From the NCBI RefSeq assembly GCF_016925675.1, contig NZ_CP070506.1, forward strand, positions 5,826,501-5,890,500: a stretch of DNA of 64,000 nucleotides. Reading direction: 5' to 3'. Position 1 is the stretch's first letter, and each line of letters opens with the position of its first letter. Below the pieces are notes generated by a model that was not told the origin of the DNA, searched no databases, and saw nothing but the letters and a program-made list of their open reading frames with translations. The position numbers and the translations under genes are program-made. Shown one piece after another: positions 1 through 9,668 of this stretch. This DNA is from Pseudomonas hygromyciniae (GTDB taxonomy: Bacteria > Pseudomonadota > Gammaproteobacteria > Pseudomonadales > Pseudomonadaceae).

Positions 1-443
1 GCTGACAAGCGCAGGCTGGCCAGACGCAGCAAATGCTCGGCTTCGGCCAGGCGCCAGTCCTTGCGGCTGGCCCCCAGTACGGTTTCCAGACGCTGGTTCA
101 GGCGTTGCTGGTCGCCCTGCAATTGCACCACCAGGCGACGGCGTTCTTCCAGCTCATCAGCACCTGGCAATTGTGCCAGGCGCGCGGCCAATTGCTGCTG
201 CGCCTGCTGGATACCCTGGGACTGTTCATCCAGGGTGCGCACCTGCCCCAACTGTTGCTGGCTGCTCGCTTGCAGGGCCCGGACCTGCCAGAGCCCCCAG
301 CCGCCGGCCGCAACACCGGCGGCACCAAGCAGCAAAGCAAAGACCGCCAGGCCGTTGCCACGGCGAGGTGTAGTGACCGGGGTCTCAACAGGCGCATCAA
401 GCGCGGGCTGAGCTTCATCTTTAGGCAAGGCTGTTTCGCTCAC
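1..443 (-). CDS. hemX: HemX-like uroporphyrinogen-III C-methyltransferase family protein (N-terminal part)
   Basis: The reverse strand reads from a GTG at 443 as MSETALPKDEAQ and runs off the window edge. An acidic cytoplasmic start is followed by one membrane segment near residues 31-51 (GLAVFALLLGAAGVAAGG) and then a long Gln/Leu-rich coiled coil, the layout of Pseudomonas HemX. It follows hemD by 19 bases, as in other pseudomonads. An ATG seven bases upstream hits a stop at once, which is why GTG is chosen. HemX is a membrane protein of the haem operon whose methyltransferase activity is doubtful; its exact role is not settled. Truncated here only by the window end. Confidence 0.85.
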   Translation of the reverse strand, partial: MSETALPKDEAQPALDAPVETPVTTPRRGNGLAVFALLLGAAGVAAGGWGLWQVRALQASSQQQLGQVRTLDEQSQGIQQAQQQLAARLAQLPGADELEERRRLVVQLQGDQQRLNQRLETVLGASRKDWRLAEAEHLLRLASLRLS

Positions 444-462
444 GTGTCCATCCTTTGCGTTA

Positions 463-1230
463 TTAGAGAGTGGGAACGGGCTGGCTCCGTAACGCCACTA
501 GCAAAGCCGCGGCACTGGCACCGCGACAATCCACAACTTTTTCCGCGCCCGCAGCCCGCGCCATTTCGGCGACTCGTGGGCTGGGCACGAACAACGGCAA
601 CTGTGCCACGCGTGGCCAATCGGCACCGGCGAGGCCTTGCAGATGCAAAAAACCCTGCCCACTGCTGACCACCAGGCCGTTCAAGCGTTCCACATCAATG
701 CGCTGGGTGAGCACATCCGGGTCGTAGGTCGGCAAAAACCGACGGTACAACTCCAGATAATCGACACTAGCACCTTGGCCGCGTAAACGCTCAGCCAGCA
801 ACTCTCGCCCCCCCTGCCCCCGCAGGATCAATACACGCGCATCGTCAACAGCGACAGCCTCGCGCAACCTGGGCAATTCAAGCAAGGCCTCGCTGTCATC
901 CCCAACCTCGGGGTAGCTCACATCCAGGCCATGGTCAGCCAGAACCTGGGCCGTGGCCGCGCCGACACTGAACCACGGCAAGGCCGGCACCGCTGGCGCG
1001 TACTGGTCGAGCAACTGCAGCGCCCGGCGCGCGGCCGGCTTGCTCACCACGATCACCGCACAATAGCGATCCAGGTGCTGAAAAACCGCCTGGTGCTCGG
1101 CAGTGATGGGCAAGGGTTGGGTTTCCAGCAATGGCAGGCTGCTGCTGAAGATACCGGCGTCGGACAACGAGGCCGCCAGGGCTGCCGATTCCTCGGCAGG
1201 CCGCGTCAGCAGCACACGCCAGCCGGTCAC
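463..1230 (-). CDS. hemD: Uroporphyrinogen-III synthase
   Basis: HemD closes and inverts ring D of hydroxymethylbilane to give uroporphyrinogen III, the last common step of haem, sirohaem and cobalamin synthesis in the cytoplasm. The 255-residue product opens with [10 protein letters not shown] and contains the alternating two-domain Rossmann-like pattern and the C-terminal [11 protein letters not shown] segment expected for the family; length is normal. The start is a GTG whose bases overlap the hemC stop (GTGA), so translation is probably coupled to hemC. It belongs to the hemC-hemD-hemX run. Confidence 0.92.
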   Translation of the reverse strand: MTGWRVLLTRPAEESAALAASLSDAGIFSSSLPLLETQPLPITAEHQAVFQHLDRYCAVIVVSKPAARRALQLLDQYAPAVPALPWFSVGAATAQVLADHGLDVSYPEVGDDSEALLELPRLREAVAVDDARVLILRGQGGRELLAERLRGQGASVDYLELYRRFLPTYDPDVLTQRIDVERLNGLVVSSGQGFLHLQGLAGADWPRVAQLPLFVPSPRVAEMARAAGAEKVVDCRGASAAALLVALRSQPVPTL

Positions 1231-2168
1231 TGTGGACCGGCCTCGCCATAGACTTTTTGCAGAATGGCGCCGGCGCCTTTTGCCAGGAGTTCTTCGGCTA
1301 CCTGCACGCCCAGGCTCGCGGCCTCGGTTTGTGGCCCGCGGGTTTCAGCCGTGAGCAACAAACCGCCGTCGGGATCACCCACCAGGCCGCGCAGCCAGAG
1401 GTTGTCACCCTCAAGGACCGCGTAGCAGGCAATCGGCACCTGGCAGCCACCGTTGAGGTGCTTGTTCAGGGCACGCTCGGCGGTGACCCGCACTTCGGTT
1501 GGCTGGTGATCGAGGGGTTTGAGCAGCGCCTGGATTTCCAGGTCTGCGGTGCGGCATTCGATACCGACGGCACCCTGGCCTCCAGCCGGCAGGCTATCTT
1601 CGACATTGATGGCAGAGGTGATGCGCTCTTCAAAGCCCAGGCGAATCAGGCCTGCGGCCGCCAGGATAATCGCGTCGTACTCGCCGGCATCCAGCTTGGC
1701 CAGGCGGGTATTGACGTTGCCCCGCAGGAAGCGGATCTGCAAGTCCGGGCGACGGGTCAGCAACTGGGCCTGTCGACGCAGGCTGGAGGTGCCGACGATG
1801 CTGCCCTGCGGCAGCTCATCAAGGGAGGCGTAGGTATTGGACACGAAGGCATCGCGCGGGTCTTCACGCTCGCAGATGCAATACAGGCCCAGTCCTTGGG
1901 GAAAGTCCATCGGCACATCTTTCATCGAGTGCACGGCGATGTCGGCTTCATTCTCCAGCAGAGCGGTTTCCAACTCTTTGACGAACAAACCCTTGCCACC
2001 GATTTTCGACAGCGGCGAGTCGAGCAGCTTGTCGCCACGACTGACCATGGGCACCAGGGACACCGTGAGCCCCGGATGGGCTTGCTCAAGGCGGGCTTTG
2101 ACGTATTCGGCCTGCCACAAGGCCAGGGCGCTTTTACGGGTGGCGATGCGGATTTCGCGAGAGGACAT
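1227..2168 (-). CDS. hemC: Porphobilinogen deaminase (hydroxymethylbilane synthase)
   Basis: HemC joins four porphobilinogens into linear hydroxymethylbilane, using a covalently bound dipyrromethane cofactor. The 313-residue protein has the family's N-terminal [14 protein letters not shown], the VHSMKDVP segment near residues 79-86, and the cofactor-attachment cysteine C242 in [10 protein letters not shown]. Length is standard. It is the first gene of hemC-hemD-hemX on this strand and overlaps hemD by four bases. It is followed upstream by a separate algR unit. Confidence 0.96.
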   Translation of the reverse strand: MSSREIRIATRKSALALWQAEYVKARLEQAHPGLTVSLVPMVSRGDKLLDSPLSKIGGKGLFVKELETALLENEADIAVHSMKDVPMDFPQGLGLYCICEREDPRDAFVSNTYASLDELPQGSIVGTSSLRRQAQLLTRRPDLQIRFLRGNVNTRLAKLDAGEYDAIILAAAGLIRLGFEERITSAINVEDSLPAGGQGAVGIECRTADLEIQALLKPLDHQPTEVRVTAERALNKHLNGGCQVPIACYAVLEGDNLWLRGLVGDPDGGLLLTAETRGPQTEAASLGVQVAEELLAKGAGAILQKVYGEAGPQ

Positions 2169-2306
2169 GGATCAATCCGTACTGAATAGATACGGCAGAT
2201 AATAACAGCTCAGGCAGAACCGCCTTGATTTGAATCAGCAAGTGCGGGGCCTCCCTGGCCGCTGCGCACCGGGATTCGGGGCATGCAGGTCGCTACAGCC
2301 CTCGGG

Positions 2307-3053
2307 CTAAAGCTGCTGCATCATCTTGCGCACGCCTGCGACATGGCGCCGGCTGACGATCAACGCGTCGCCGTTGAGCCCTTTGAGGAACAACTGAAAA
2401 TGCCCCAGGGGTGTGCGTTGCAGGCGTTCGATACGCTCGCGGGCCACCAGCGCGTTGCGGTGGATACGTACGAAGCGCTCGCCAAATTCGTCTTCCAGGG
2501 CCTTGAGTGGCTCATCGAGCAACACTTCACCGTGCTCGTGACGCAGGGTCACGTACTTGTGATCGGCAATGAAATAAATGACCTGGTCCACGGGAATCAG
2601 CTCGATCCCCTTGCGGGTCCTCGCGCTGATATGGCTGCGCGGGCCGTTGCCACTTTGCGCCGCCGGCTGGGTCAGGGCAGCCAGTTGCACCCGATTGGGC
2701 CGCTCGGCTTTCTTCAAAGCCTTGAGCAGCGCATCGGCCGATACCGGCTTGGCCAGGAAACTGACGCCACTTGCCTCCAGGGTCTCGGAGGAGAACTCCT
2801 CGTCGGTCGCGCACAACACCAGCGCCGGCGGCGACTCGCGTTCACTCAAGCGGGCGGCAACCTGCAAGCCATCAAGGCCCGGCATGCGGATATCGAGGAG
2901 CACCACGTCCGGCTTGAGGCTTTCGATCAAGGTCAATGCCTCGTCGCCACTGGACGCACTCGGTTCAAGGGCTGTGTATCCCTCGAGCTCACTGACCATA
3001 CGGCTCAGTCGCTCGCGGGCTTGGGGTTCGTCATCAACGATCAGGACATTCAT
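2307..3053 (-). CDS. algR: LytTR-type response regulator AlgR
   Basis: AlgR is a DNA-binding response regulator that in P. aeruginosa controls alginate, twitching motility and other virulence traits. The 248-residue protein has a receiver domain starting MNVLIVDDEP with phospho-acceptor D54 (VVLLDIRMPG) and a C-terminal LytTR domain from about residue 140 (RKGIELIPVDQVIYF...VRIHRNALV). The start at 3053 overlaps the stop of the decayed algZ frame in an ATGA, the usual algZ-algR coupling, although the sensor itself is broken here. An upstream in-frame ATG at 3086 would add an unlikely 11 residues. Activity may therefore depend on other inputs. Confidence 0.95.
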   Translation of the reverse strand: MNVLIVDDEPQARERLSRMVSELEGYTALEPSASSGDEALTLIESLKPDVVLLDIRMPGLDGLQVAARLSERESPPALVLCATDEEFSSETLEASGVSFLAKPVSADALLKALKKAERPNRVQLAALTQPAAQSGNGPRSHISARTRKGIELIPVDQVIYFIADHKYVTLRHEHGEVLLDEPLKALEDEFGERFVRIHRNALVARERIERLQRTPLGHFQLFLKGLNGDALIVSRRHVAGVRKMMQQL

Positions 3054-3431
3054 ATTGCGCTGGATTCCTGCGTGAGTCTCGCACAAGGATAGCGTAGACA
3101 GGTGCGGTGACTTCCGTCACGGCGATCCACGCTAAGACTAGCGTGAGCGGCAAAAAGTGCCCCGAGAGCGACACCAATATTTACCCGGACCTGTTCAATA
3201 CCGCCCAAAACCCGATACCGCAGGGCATCGTCATAGGGTTTGCTGATACTCAATATGAACACCCCCTCTACGTTAAGGTTAGCCTGGAGTTCGACCTCAT
3301 CGCCTGGCATTGGTGCACTGCACCCCTGTCAGTGCAACTGTAGACGCTCACGAAGCCGACATTGCTCAATCGTCAAATATCGTTTCAATAAACACCCTTT
3401 GTTTACCTCAGGATCCGCTCGGGTGAAACCC
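3050..3431 (-). pseudogene. algZ: Remnant of the AlgZ (FimS) sensor gene
   Basis: Upstream of algR, where pseudomonads carry the roughly 1-kb algZ/fimS sensor, only a fragment is readable. Reverse-strand codons give KRYLTIEQCRLRERLQLH, a stop, then PGDEVELQANL and a tail ending TCLRYPCARLTQESSAI, all in one frame. The first block resembles the kinase segment before the ATP-binding domain and the last resembles the AlgZ C terminus; the missing middle and 5' part imply large deletions. A 551-base gap between algR and argH is too small for the full gene. Identification rests on remembered family sequence, so it is moderately sure. Confidence 0.65.
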
Positions 3432-3604
3432 CCGCTTTCACTCCTGCCTCCAGTCTCATCCCGGACGCGGCCAACGGCAAGGCACTTCGCCATCCATCAA
3501 ACAAATAAAAATGCCGACACGGCGTATCAACGCCTCCACGGGCAACCCTGTTATTATCGGCGGCACACTTTCATGCCTCTTTTAAGCAGACCACGAGCGA
3601 ATCC

Positions 3605-4999
3605 ATGAGCACCGACAAGACCAATCAGTCCTGGGGCGGCCGCTTCAGTGAGCCCGTCGACGCCTTCGTCGCGCGCTTCACCGCCTCCGTCAATTTCGAC
3701 CAGCGCCTCTATCGCCACGACATCATGGGCTCCATCGCCCACGCCACCATGCTGGCCAAGGTCGGCGTGCTGACCGATGCCGAACGCGACAGCATCATCG
3801 ATGGCCTGACCACCATCCGTGGCGAAATCGAGGCCGGCACCTTCGACTGGCGCGTGGACCTTGAAGATGTGCACATGAATATCGAGGCGCGCCTGACCGA
3901 CCGCATCGGCGTGACCGGCAAGAAGCTGCACACCGGGCGTAGCCGCAACGACCAGGTGGCCACCGATATCCGCTTGTGGCTGCGTGATGAAATCGACCTG
4001 ATCCTGGCCGAAATCACCCGCCTGCAAAAAGGCCTGCTGGAACAGGCAGAGCGTGAATCGGACACCATCATGCCCGGCTTCACCCACCTGCAGACCGCGC
4101 AGCCCGTGACATTCGGCCACCACCTGTTGGCCTGGTTCGAAATGCTCAGCCGCGACTACGAGCGCCTGGTCGATTGCCGCAAGCGCGCCAATCGCATGCC
4201 CCTGGGCAGCGCCGCACTGGCCGGCACCACTTACCCGATTGACCGCGAATACACCGCGCAACTGCTGGGTTTCGACGCCGTGGGCGGCAACTCCCTGGAC
4301 GGCGTGTCGGATCGTGACTTCGCCATCGAGTTCTGTGCAGCAGCCAGCATTGCGATGATGCACCTGTCGCGTTTCTCCGAGGAGCTGGTGCTATGGACCA
4401 GCGCGCAGTTCCAGTTCATCGACCTGCCGGATCGCTTCTGCACCGGCAGTTCGATCATGCCGCAAAAGAAAAACCCCGATGTACCGGAACTGGTGCGCGG
4501 TAAAAGTGGCCGTGTATTCGGTGCGCTGATGGGCCTGCTGACCCTGATGAAAGGCCAGCCCTTGGCCTACAACAAGGACAACCAGGAAGACAAGGAACCG
4601 CTGTTCGACGCCGCCGACACCCTGCGCGACTCGTTGCGTGCATTTGCCGACATGATCCCGGCGATCAAGCCCAAGCACGCGATCATGCGTGAAGCGGCCC
4701 TGCGCGGTTTCTCCACCGCCACTGACCTGGCGGATTATCTGGTGCGCCGTGGCCTGCCGTTCCGCGACTGCCATGAAATCGTCGGGCATGCGGTGAAATA
4801 CGGCGTGGATACCGGCAAGGACCTGGCGGAAATGAGCCTGGAAGAGCTGCGCCAGTTCAGCGACCAGATCGAGCAGGATGTGTTTGCGGTGCTGACCCTG
4901 GAAGGTTCGGTCAATGCCCGTAACCACATCGGCGGCACCGCACCGGCCCAGGTCAAGGCGGCAGTCGCGCGCGGCCAGACGCTGCTCGCTAGCCGCTAA
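3605..4999 (+). CDS. argH: Argininosuccinate lyase
   Basis: ArgH splits argininosuccinate into arginine and fumarate, the last step of arginine synthesis. The 464-residue protein starts [20 protein letters not shown] and carries the fumarase/aspartase superfamily signature [12 protein letters not shown] near residue 281, with the mobile catalytic serine, plus the [13 protein letters not shown] substrate loop near residue 100. Length is typical. It is divergent from algR, as in other Pseudomonas, and is followed by REP sequences between it and the convergent glutathione transferase gene. Confidence 0.97.
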   Translation: MSTDKTNQSWGGRFSEPVDAFVARFTASVNFDQRLYRHDIMGSIAHATMLAKVGVLTDAERDSIIDGLTTIRGEIEAGTFDWRVDLEDVHMNIEARLTDRIGVTGKKLHTGRSRNDQVATDIRLWLRDEIDLILAEITRLQKGLLEQAERESDTIMPGFTHLQTAQPVTFGHHLLAWFEMLSRDYERLVDCRKRANRMPLGSAALAGTTYPIDREYTAQLLGFDAVGGNSLDGVSDRDFAIEFCAAASIAMMHLSRFSEELVLWTSAQFQFIDLPDRFCTGSSIMPQKKNPDVPELVRGKSGRVFGALMGLLTLMKGQPLAYNKDNQEDKEPLFDAADTLRDSLRAFADMIPAIKPKHAIMREAALRGFSTATDLADYLVRRGLPFRDCHEIVGHAVKYGVDTGKDLAEMSLEELRQFSDQIEQDVFAVLTLEGSVNARNHIGGTAPAQVKAAVARGQTLLASR

Positions 5000-5002
5000 A
5001 AG

Positions 5003-5164
5003 CATCGCAGGCAAGCCAGCTCTCACCTTTGACCGGGGCCTTCAATCCACCTCGGTCAACTGTGGGAGCAGGCTTGTGTGGGAGCTGGCTTGCCTGCGAT
5101 AGCATCACCTTAGTGTCACTGACACACCGAGGTGCCTGCATCGCGGGCAAGCCCAGCTCCCACA
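5003..5164. repeat. REP palindrome cluster between argH and gst
   Basis: Three copies of the same GC-rich unit lie here: one at 5003-5028 reading ATCGCAGGCAAGCCAGCT, and an inverted pair at 5078-5103 and 5138-5164 (GGGAGCTGGCTTGCCTGCGA and its complement). They sit between two convergent genes, typical for REP doublets of fluorescent pseudomonads. The pair can fold into a long hairpin that may end or stabilise transcripts from both sides. Confidence 0.85.
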
Positions 5165-5184
5165 CAAGCCCACCCCCAGGTTTA

Positions 5185-5844
5185 TTACTTCTTCGCCGCG
5201 ATCATCGCCAGGAAGGCCGGCATCGCCGCTTCCTTGTCCGCCGCCACTCGCTGGGCGTTGGGCATGTCTTGCAACTTCTTCAGCAAAGCCTTGGCTTTCG
5301 GAAACTCCGCCAGCAGATCCAGGCCAAACAGCTTTCCACCGACCGCGCACGCCAAGTCCACGCTGTACATGAAATACAGATCGGCAAGCGTAAAACTCTC
5401 CCCCGCGACATACGGCGCAAACTTACCGTGTCGCCCCAGCGCCGCAATCCCCAACAGCAACTCGGCCCTGGACTTGTCCTTGATCGCCTCTGGCACCGAC
5501 ATGCCAAAGAACGCCTCGGCATAACACGCGCGGGCTGGCAGTTCGATGTACAGCTCGATTTCCCTGCACAACGCCAGCACCTGGGCGCGCTGGAACGCAT
5601 CACCTGGCAGCAGGGCCGGGCCCGACTGTGTCTGTTCGAGGTATTCGAGAATCACGCTGGTTTCGTTGATGAAGCCTTTCTCGACCTTCAACACCGGCAC
5701 CTTGCCGCGCGGGCTCACCGCCAGGGCTTCAGCGGTTTGCCCGGCATAAAACGGCACTTCTTCAAAGCTCAGGCCCTTTTCCAGCAGCGCCAGCTTGACC
5801 ATGTTGTAGTAGTTACTGACCGAAAATCCGTAGAGCTTGAGCAT
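5185..5844 (-). CDS. Glutathione S-transferase family protein
   Basis: Cytosolic GST-fold protein of 219 residues. The N-terminal thioredoxin-like domain begins MLKLYGFSVSNYYNMVKLAL and includes the cis-proline loop GKVPVLKVEKGFINETSVILEYLE, whose ES/TS pair binds the glutathione gamma-glutamyl group. The all-helical domain follows with FTLADLYFMY, the conserved N-capping box. The substrate is not evident. The start at 5844 is chosen because the protein there matches the family N terminus; a longer frame extends upstream but has no GST features. Convergent with argH. Confidence 0.9.
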   Translation of the reverse strand: MLKLYGFSVSNYYNMVKLALLEKGLSFEEVPFYAGQTAEALAVSPRGKVPVLKVEKGFINETSVILEYLEQTQSGPALLPGDAFQRAQVLALCREIELYIELPARACYAEAFFGMSVPEAIKDKSRAELLLGIAALGRHGKFAPYVAGESFTLADLYFMYSVDLACAVGGKLFGLDLLAEFPKAKALLKKLQDMPNAQRVAADKEAAMPAFLAMIAAKK

Positions 5845-5970
5845 CACAAAGCCTCCAGGCCGTGCAGGGGGTTGGCTGGGTAGGTTATAGAACGTGATGC
5901 GCCGCCTGACCAGCAGCATCACCTGGCTGAATGGGGGTAGACTGGCGCCCTTTCCTGACAGGAGGCTGCT

Positions 5971-6255
5971 ATGAGCGAGCCAACCGATATCGATAACGAC
6001 GAAGAAGAGTTCGCCGAGTCCACCTTGACCCAGGCGATCGAAAACCAGATCGAAAGCGACAACCCGCCGGCAGCCAAGGCTACGTTCAACAAGCTGACCC
6101 TGGTGGGTTACGAGCGTGAAGACATCCTGAACCTGATGGCCCACGTGCTGGCCGTGGAAATCGACGCGATGCTGGAAGAAGACCGGCCGTTCAATACCGA
6201 TTGGTATGAAACGGCGCTGCGCGCACTGCCAGAACTGCCGCCGGAAAACCAGTAG
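5971..6255 (+). CDS. Conserved Pseudomonas hypothetical protein, acidic
   Basis: A 94-residue acidic cytosolic protein with no signal peptide or membrane segment. It begins MSEPTDIDNDEEEFAEST and contains a helical core (FNKLTLVGYEREDILNLMAHVLAVEIDAMLEE). I recognise it only as a small conserved hypothetical of this chromosomal neighbourhood; the function is unknown. A good ribosome-binding site (CAGGAGG) lies eight bases before the ATG. Codon use matches the chromosome, and it is divergent from gst. Confidence 0.75.
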   Translation: MSEPTDIDNDEEEFAESTLTQAIENQIESDNPPAAKATFNKLTLVGYEREDILNLMAHVLAVEIDAMLEEDRPFNTDWYETALRALPELPPENQ

Positions 6256-6269
6256 GTCCCTGGAACCGC

Positions 6270-6312
6270 CATCGTCGGCAAGCCGGCTCCTACAGGAGTG
6301 CGGCTTGCCTCC
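6270..6312. repeat. Degenerate REP-like palindrome
   Basis: The sequence CGGCAAGCCGGCTCCTACAG followed shortly by CGGCTTGCC resembles the GGAGCCGGCTTGCC type of REP, but the second arm is partial. Confidence 0.5.
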
Positions 6313-6404
6313 TCTGCGCCCATATCGCACTGGACAGTTCGCTCAAGTGCGTTCACCTTAGGCTCTGCTAGCGTCTGACAATTCCTAGAACGTCTGGAGT
6401 CCTT

Positions 6405-6659
6405 ATGTCGTATACCCCTGAGTTGGTTGCCGAACTGGAAATCCTTGCACTTTTCAACCTGGGCAATATCCAGGAAGGTCTGAAAGTCCATCAGACCGCT
6501 GCTCCCACTGCCATTGCTGCTGCCAAGCGCCTGTTCGATAAAAAACTGATCGACCAGCCAGATGGTGGCTACCTGACCAGCCTGGGCCGGGATGCTGCAG
6601 AGCAAGCGCAAACGTTGCTGACTATTCTGACCACCGCTAACACCAAAGAAGCTGCCTGA
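6405..6659 (+). CDS. TIGR02647-type small conserved protein
   Basis: An 84-residue protein, MSYTPELVAELEILALFNLG..., that matches the small TIGR02647 family of gammaproteobacteria, described only as a putative DNA-binding or winged-helix-like protein. The order of predicted helices with a GGYLTSLGRDAAEQAQTLL end suits a small wing-helix fold. Function is unknown. It stands alone between the acidic hypothetical and cyaA, preceded by TGGAGTCC at a workable ribosome-binding distance. Confidence 0.8.
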   Translation: MSYTPELVAELEILALFNLGNIQEGLKVHQTAAPTAIAAAKRLFDKKLIDQPDGGYLTSLGRDAAEQAQTLLTILTTANTKEAA

Positions 6660-6670
6660 CACTCCGTATC

Positions 6671-6709
6671 GCCCACGGGATCCTCTGTTCACGGATTCCG
6701 CGGGCTTTC
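6671..6709 (+). terminator. Probable terminator after the TIGR02647 gene
   Basis: An imperfect 13-base inverted repeat (GCCCACGGGATCC and GGATTCCGCGGGC, two mismatches) around a nine-base loop is followed by CTTTCC, eleven bases beyond the stop codon. The T run is short. Confidence 0.5.
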
Positions 6710-6827
6710 CTGCGCGCGCGATGAAATTCTGACGCCAAAAACAAATTCCCTTTAAACCTCCTACGATTCTGTCTGTAAACTCCTACACGGCTGCCCACGC
6801 CGGGCCCTGCGAGCCGTTGAGTTCGAC

Positions 6828-9668
6828 ATGACCAGCACCCATGAAATCCGCCCTGACTTGGATGAAGGCATTGACCGCAAGGTACTGGCCCAACTGCGCT
6901 CGCGTTTCCTGACCCTCAATGCCGGCCGCATGGCCCGGGCCGTCGAAGGCCTGACGCCACGCCAGCAAAGCGTGCTGGCGCTGCTGCCGCTGTTTTTCCA
7001 CGTCAATCACCCGCTGCTGCCTGGCTATGTCTCGGGCAGCACTCCGGCCGGGCTGTCGAATTTTGAACCCGATGCCCAGGTCCTGGCCGAAGCCCAGCGC
7101 CTGACCCGCTCGTTTTCCTACAAACCACGTCACGGCAACCCGCCAACCCCGATCCACGGTCTGTTCCTGATGGGCAGCCTCGGCACGCTGGCCCAGGCCG
7201 ACCAGAGCGATATGGACGTATGGGTGTGCCACGCCGACGACCTGGACGAGGCCGAGCTGGGTGAGCTGCGCAAAAAATGCCAACTGCTGGAGGCCTGGGC
7301 CCTGAGCATGGGCGCCGAAGCGCATTTTTTCCTGGTCGAACCGAACCGCTTTGCACAAGGCGGTCGCGATACCCAGCTCAGCTCGGATGACTGTGGCACC
7401 AGCCAGCACTATCTGTTGCTCGACGAGTTCTACCGCACCGCCATCTGGCTGGCTGGGCGCACGCCGATCTGGTGGCTGGTGCCGGTCTACGAAGAAGCGC
7501 GCTACGCCGAATTTACCCACGCGCTGATTTCCAAACGTTTTATCCGCGCCGACGAAACCCTCGACCTCGGGCACCTGGCCCATATCCCGCCGGGAGAATT
7601 TATCGGCGCCGGCCTGTGGCAGTTATTCAAGGGTATCGAGTCGCCCTATAAGTCAGTACTCAAGCTATTGCTCACCGAGGTGTATGCCAGCGAACACCCC
7701 AAGGTGCAGTGCCTGAGCCTGCGCTTCAAACGCGCGGTGTTCGCCAACCAACTGGATCTGGATGAGCTGGACCCCTATATCGTGGTCTACCGCCGCATCG
7801 AGGAGTACCTGCGCGGCCGCAACGAGCCCGAGCGCCTGGAACTGGTGCGGCGCAGCCTGTACTTGAAGGTCAACCGCAAGCTCACCACCGGCCAACGCAC
7901 CAGCGGTTGGCAGCGCACGTTGCTGGAACGCCTTGCCAATGAATGGGGCTGGGACCAGCGGCAACTGGCCCTGCTCGATAGCCGCAGCCAGTGGAAAGTG
8001 CGCCAGGTCGCGTCCGAGCGCCGGGCCCTGGTCAATGAGCTCAATTACAGCTATCGCTTCCTGACCCAATTCGCGCGTACCGAACAGACCGTGAGCCTGA
8101 TCAACAAGCGCGACCTCAATGTGCTGGGCCGGCGCCTGTACGCCGCGTTTGAGCGCAAGGCCGGCAAAGTCGAATTCATCAACCCCGGGATTGCCCCGGA
8201 CCTGGCCGAAGACACCCTCACCCTGGTGCACTCGCCCAACCGCAAGGAGCCGGGTCAGTTTCACTGGGGCTTGTACAACGGTAGCCTGACCGCCCTGGAA
8301 TGGGAGCACTTTGCACCGATCAAACGCAGCCGTGACCTGCTGGAGATGCTCACCTGGTGCCATCGCAACGGCGTGATCGACAGCAGTACCCGCCTGGCCC
8401 TGCACCCGGGCAGCAGTGACTTGAGCGAATTCGAGCTGTTCAACCTGCTGGGCAGCCTGCAGCAGACCATCGCCCTGCCCTTGGCGACGGTCGATGAGGA
8501 GCATTTGCTGCGCACGGCAATACCCGATGAAGTGCTCTTGCTGATCAACGTTGGGGTCGACCCGCTCAAGCACCATCGCGACCTGAATATCCTGATGACC
8601 ACCGAGCGCACCGACTCCCTGAGTTATGCCGGCGTCCGGGAAAACCTGGTGCTAACCCTGGACCAGGTGACGCTCAACAGCTGGAACGAGGTGATAGTCA
8701 GCCGCTACGACGGCCCCCATGCCCTGCTCGACTGCCTGCGCGACTACCTCAACCAGCTGCCGCGCAACCAACTGCCACGACTGCGGGTGCGGTGTTTCTG
8801 CCACAACCGTGCGCAATTCATCGCCAAGCGCGTGGAAGAGATTTTCGATACCGCGCAAAACCTGCAACTGAGCCAGCTAAACCACCGCTACCTGATCCAG
8901 GTGCAGCAGCATTATCACGTCATGGAGCTGGCGCCGGGACAAGCCAATCATGTGTCGCTGCCCAACCAGCAGGCGCTGGTGGAATATCTCAGCGAAGAAT
9001 TGGCCAGCTACAGCCCGCTGCACCTGGACCCCATGGCCCTGGAGGACCACGACCTGGCAGCATTGTTGCCCATGGGCCTGCCCGAATGTGTGCAGGTGTT
9101 CTACCGTATCAACGAGGGATCTGCCGAGCTGTACGTACTCGACGAGTTCAACGCCCTCTGGCAGCAGCGCCTGCCGTTTCATGATGAACAGAGCTTGTTG
9201 GCGCCTTTGCAGCGCTTCCTGCAATCGATCATCTATCGCCGCGACGCGCTGTCACCGCTGGACCCGCAGCAACCTTCAGGGGCCTTGCAGGTGCTGTATT
9301 ACCAAGTGTTGCCATCGGCAGGCGGCCGCGCCCGTCGGGTAGAGCCACGACCTGCGCCACAGACGCCGGCCAACAAACCGTTCTACGACGTGCAGGCGAT
9401 TATCGGCAAGGGTTCGCCAGGCCAGGTAGGGATTACACTGTATTGCAATCAGCGGGAGTTTTCCGAGCTGGAATTTGGCGACCAACTGTTTGCAGTGGTC
9501 GCCCAGGAGATCGTTGGGCAGCGTCGGGAAACCGAGCGTTATCGTTGCTACATCACCGACCTGGACCTGTCCGGGCTACTCGGTGATGTTCAAAGCCCAA
9601 GCAATCTGTACCTGCGCTACAAGGCCGAGTTGGAGCAGGCGCTCAACCAGGCATTGAACCAAGTTTAG
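6828..9668 (+). CDS. cyaA: Class I adenylate cyclase
   Basis: CyaA makes cAMP from ATP for Vfr/CRP-type regulation. The 946-residue protein is the full length of the enterobacterial-type class I family. The catalytic nucleotidyltransferase motif is visible near residues 115-134 as GSLGTLAQADQSDMDVWVCH, with the paired acidic residues D-x-D. The remaining C-terminal two thirds correspond to the regulatory region. The stop overlaps the convergent rnk stop by four bases. Locus order cyaA-rnk-cyaY matches other Pseudomonas. No separate regulatory site was identified in the 160 bases upstream. Confidence 0.95.
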   Translation: MTSTHEIRPDLDEGIDRKVLAQLRSRFLTLNAGRMARAVEGLTPRQQSVLALLPLFFHVNHPLLPGYVSGSTPAGLSNFEPDAQVLAEAQRLTRSFSYKPRHGNPPTPIHGLFLMGSLGTLAQADQSDMDVWVCHADDLDEAELGELRKKCQLLEAWALSMGAEAHFFLVEPNRFAQGGRDTQLSSDDCGTSQHYLLLDEFYRTAIWLAGRTPIWWLVPVYEEARYAEFTHALISKRFIRADETLDLGHLAHIPPGEFIGAGLWQLFKGIESPYKSVLKLLLTEVYASEHPKVQCLSLRFKRAVFANQLDLDELDPYIVVYRRIEEYLRGRNEPERLELVRRSLYLKVNRKLTTGQRTSGWQRTLLERLANEWGWDQRQLALLDSRSQWKVRQVASERRALVNELNYSYRFLTQFARTEQTVSLINKRDLNVLGRRLYAAFERKAGKVEFINPGIAPDLAEDTLTLVHSPNRKEPGQFHWGLYNGSLTALEWEHFAPIKRSRDLLEMLTWCHRNGVIDSSTRLALHPGSSDLSEFELFNLLGSLQQTIALPLATVDEEHLLRTAIPDEVLLLINVGVDPLKHHRDLNILMTTERTDSLSYAGVRENLVLTLDQVTLNSWNEVIVSRYDGPHALLDCLRDYLNQLPRNQLPRLRVRCFCHNRAQFIAKRVEEIFDTAQNLQLSQLNHRYLIQVQQHYHVMELAPGQANHVSLPNQQALVEYLSEELASYSPLHLDPMALEDHDLAALLPMGLPECVQVFYRINEGSAELYVLDEFNALWQQRLPFHDEQSLLAPLQRFLQSIIYRRDALSPLDPQQPSGALQVLYYQVLPSAGGRARRVEPRPAPQTPANKPFYDVQAIIGKGSPGQVGITLYCNQREFSELEFGDQLFAVVAQEIVGQRRETERYRCYITDLDLSGLLGDVQSPSNLYLRYKAELEQALNQALNQV

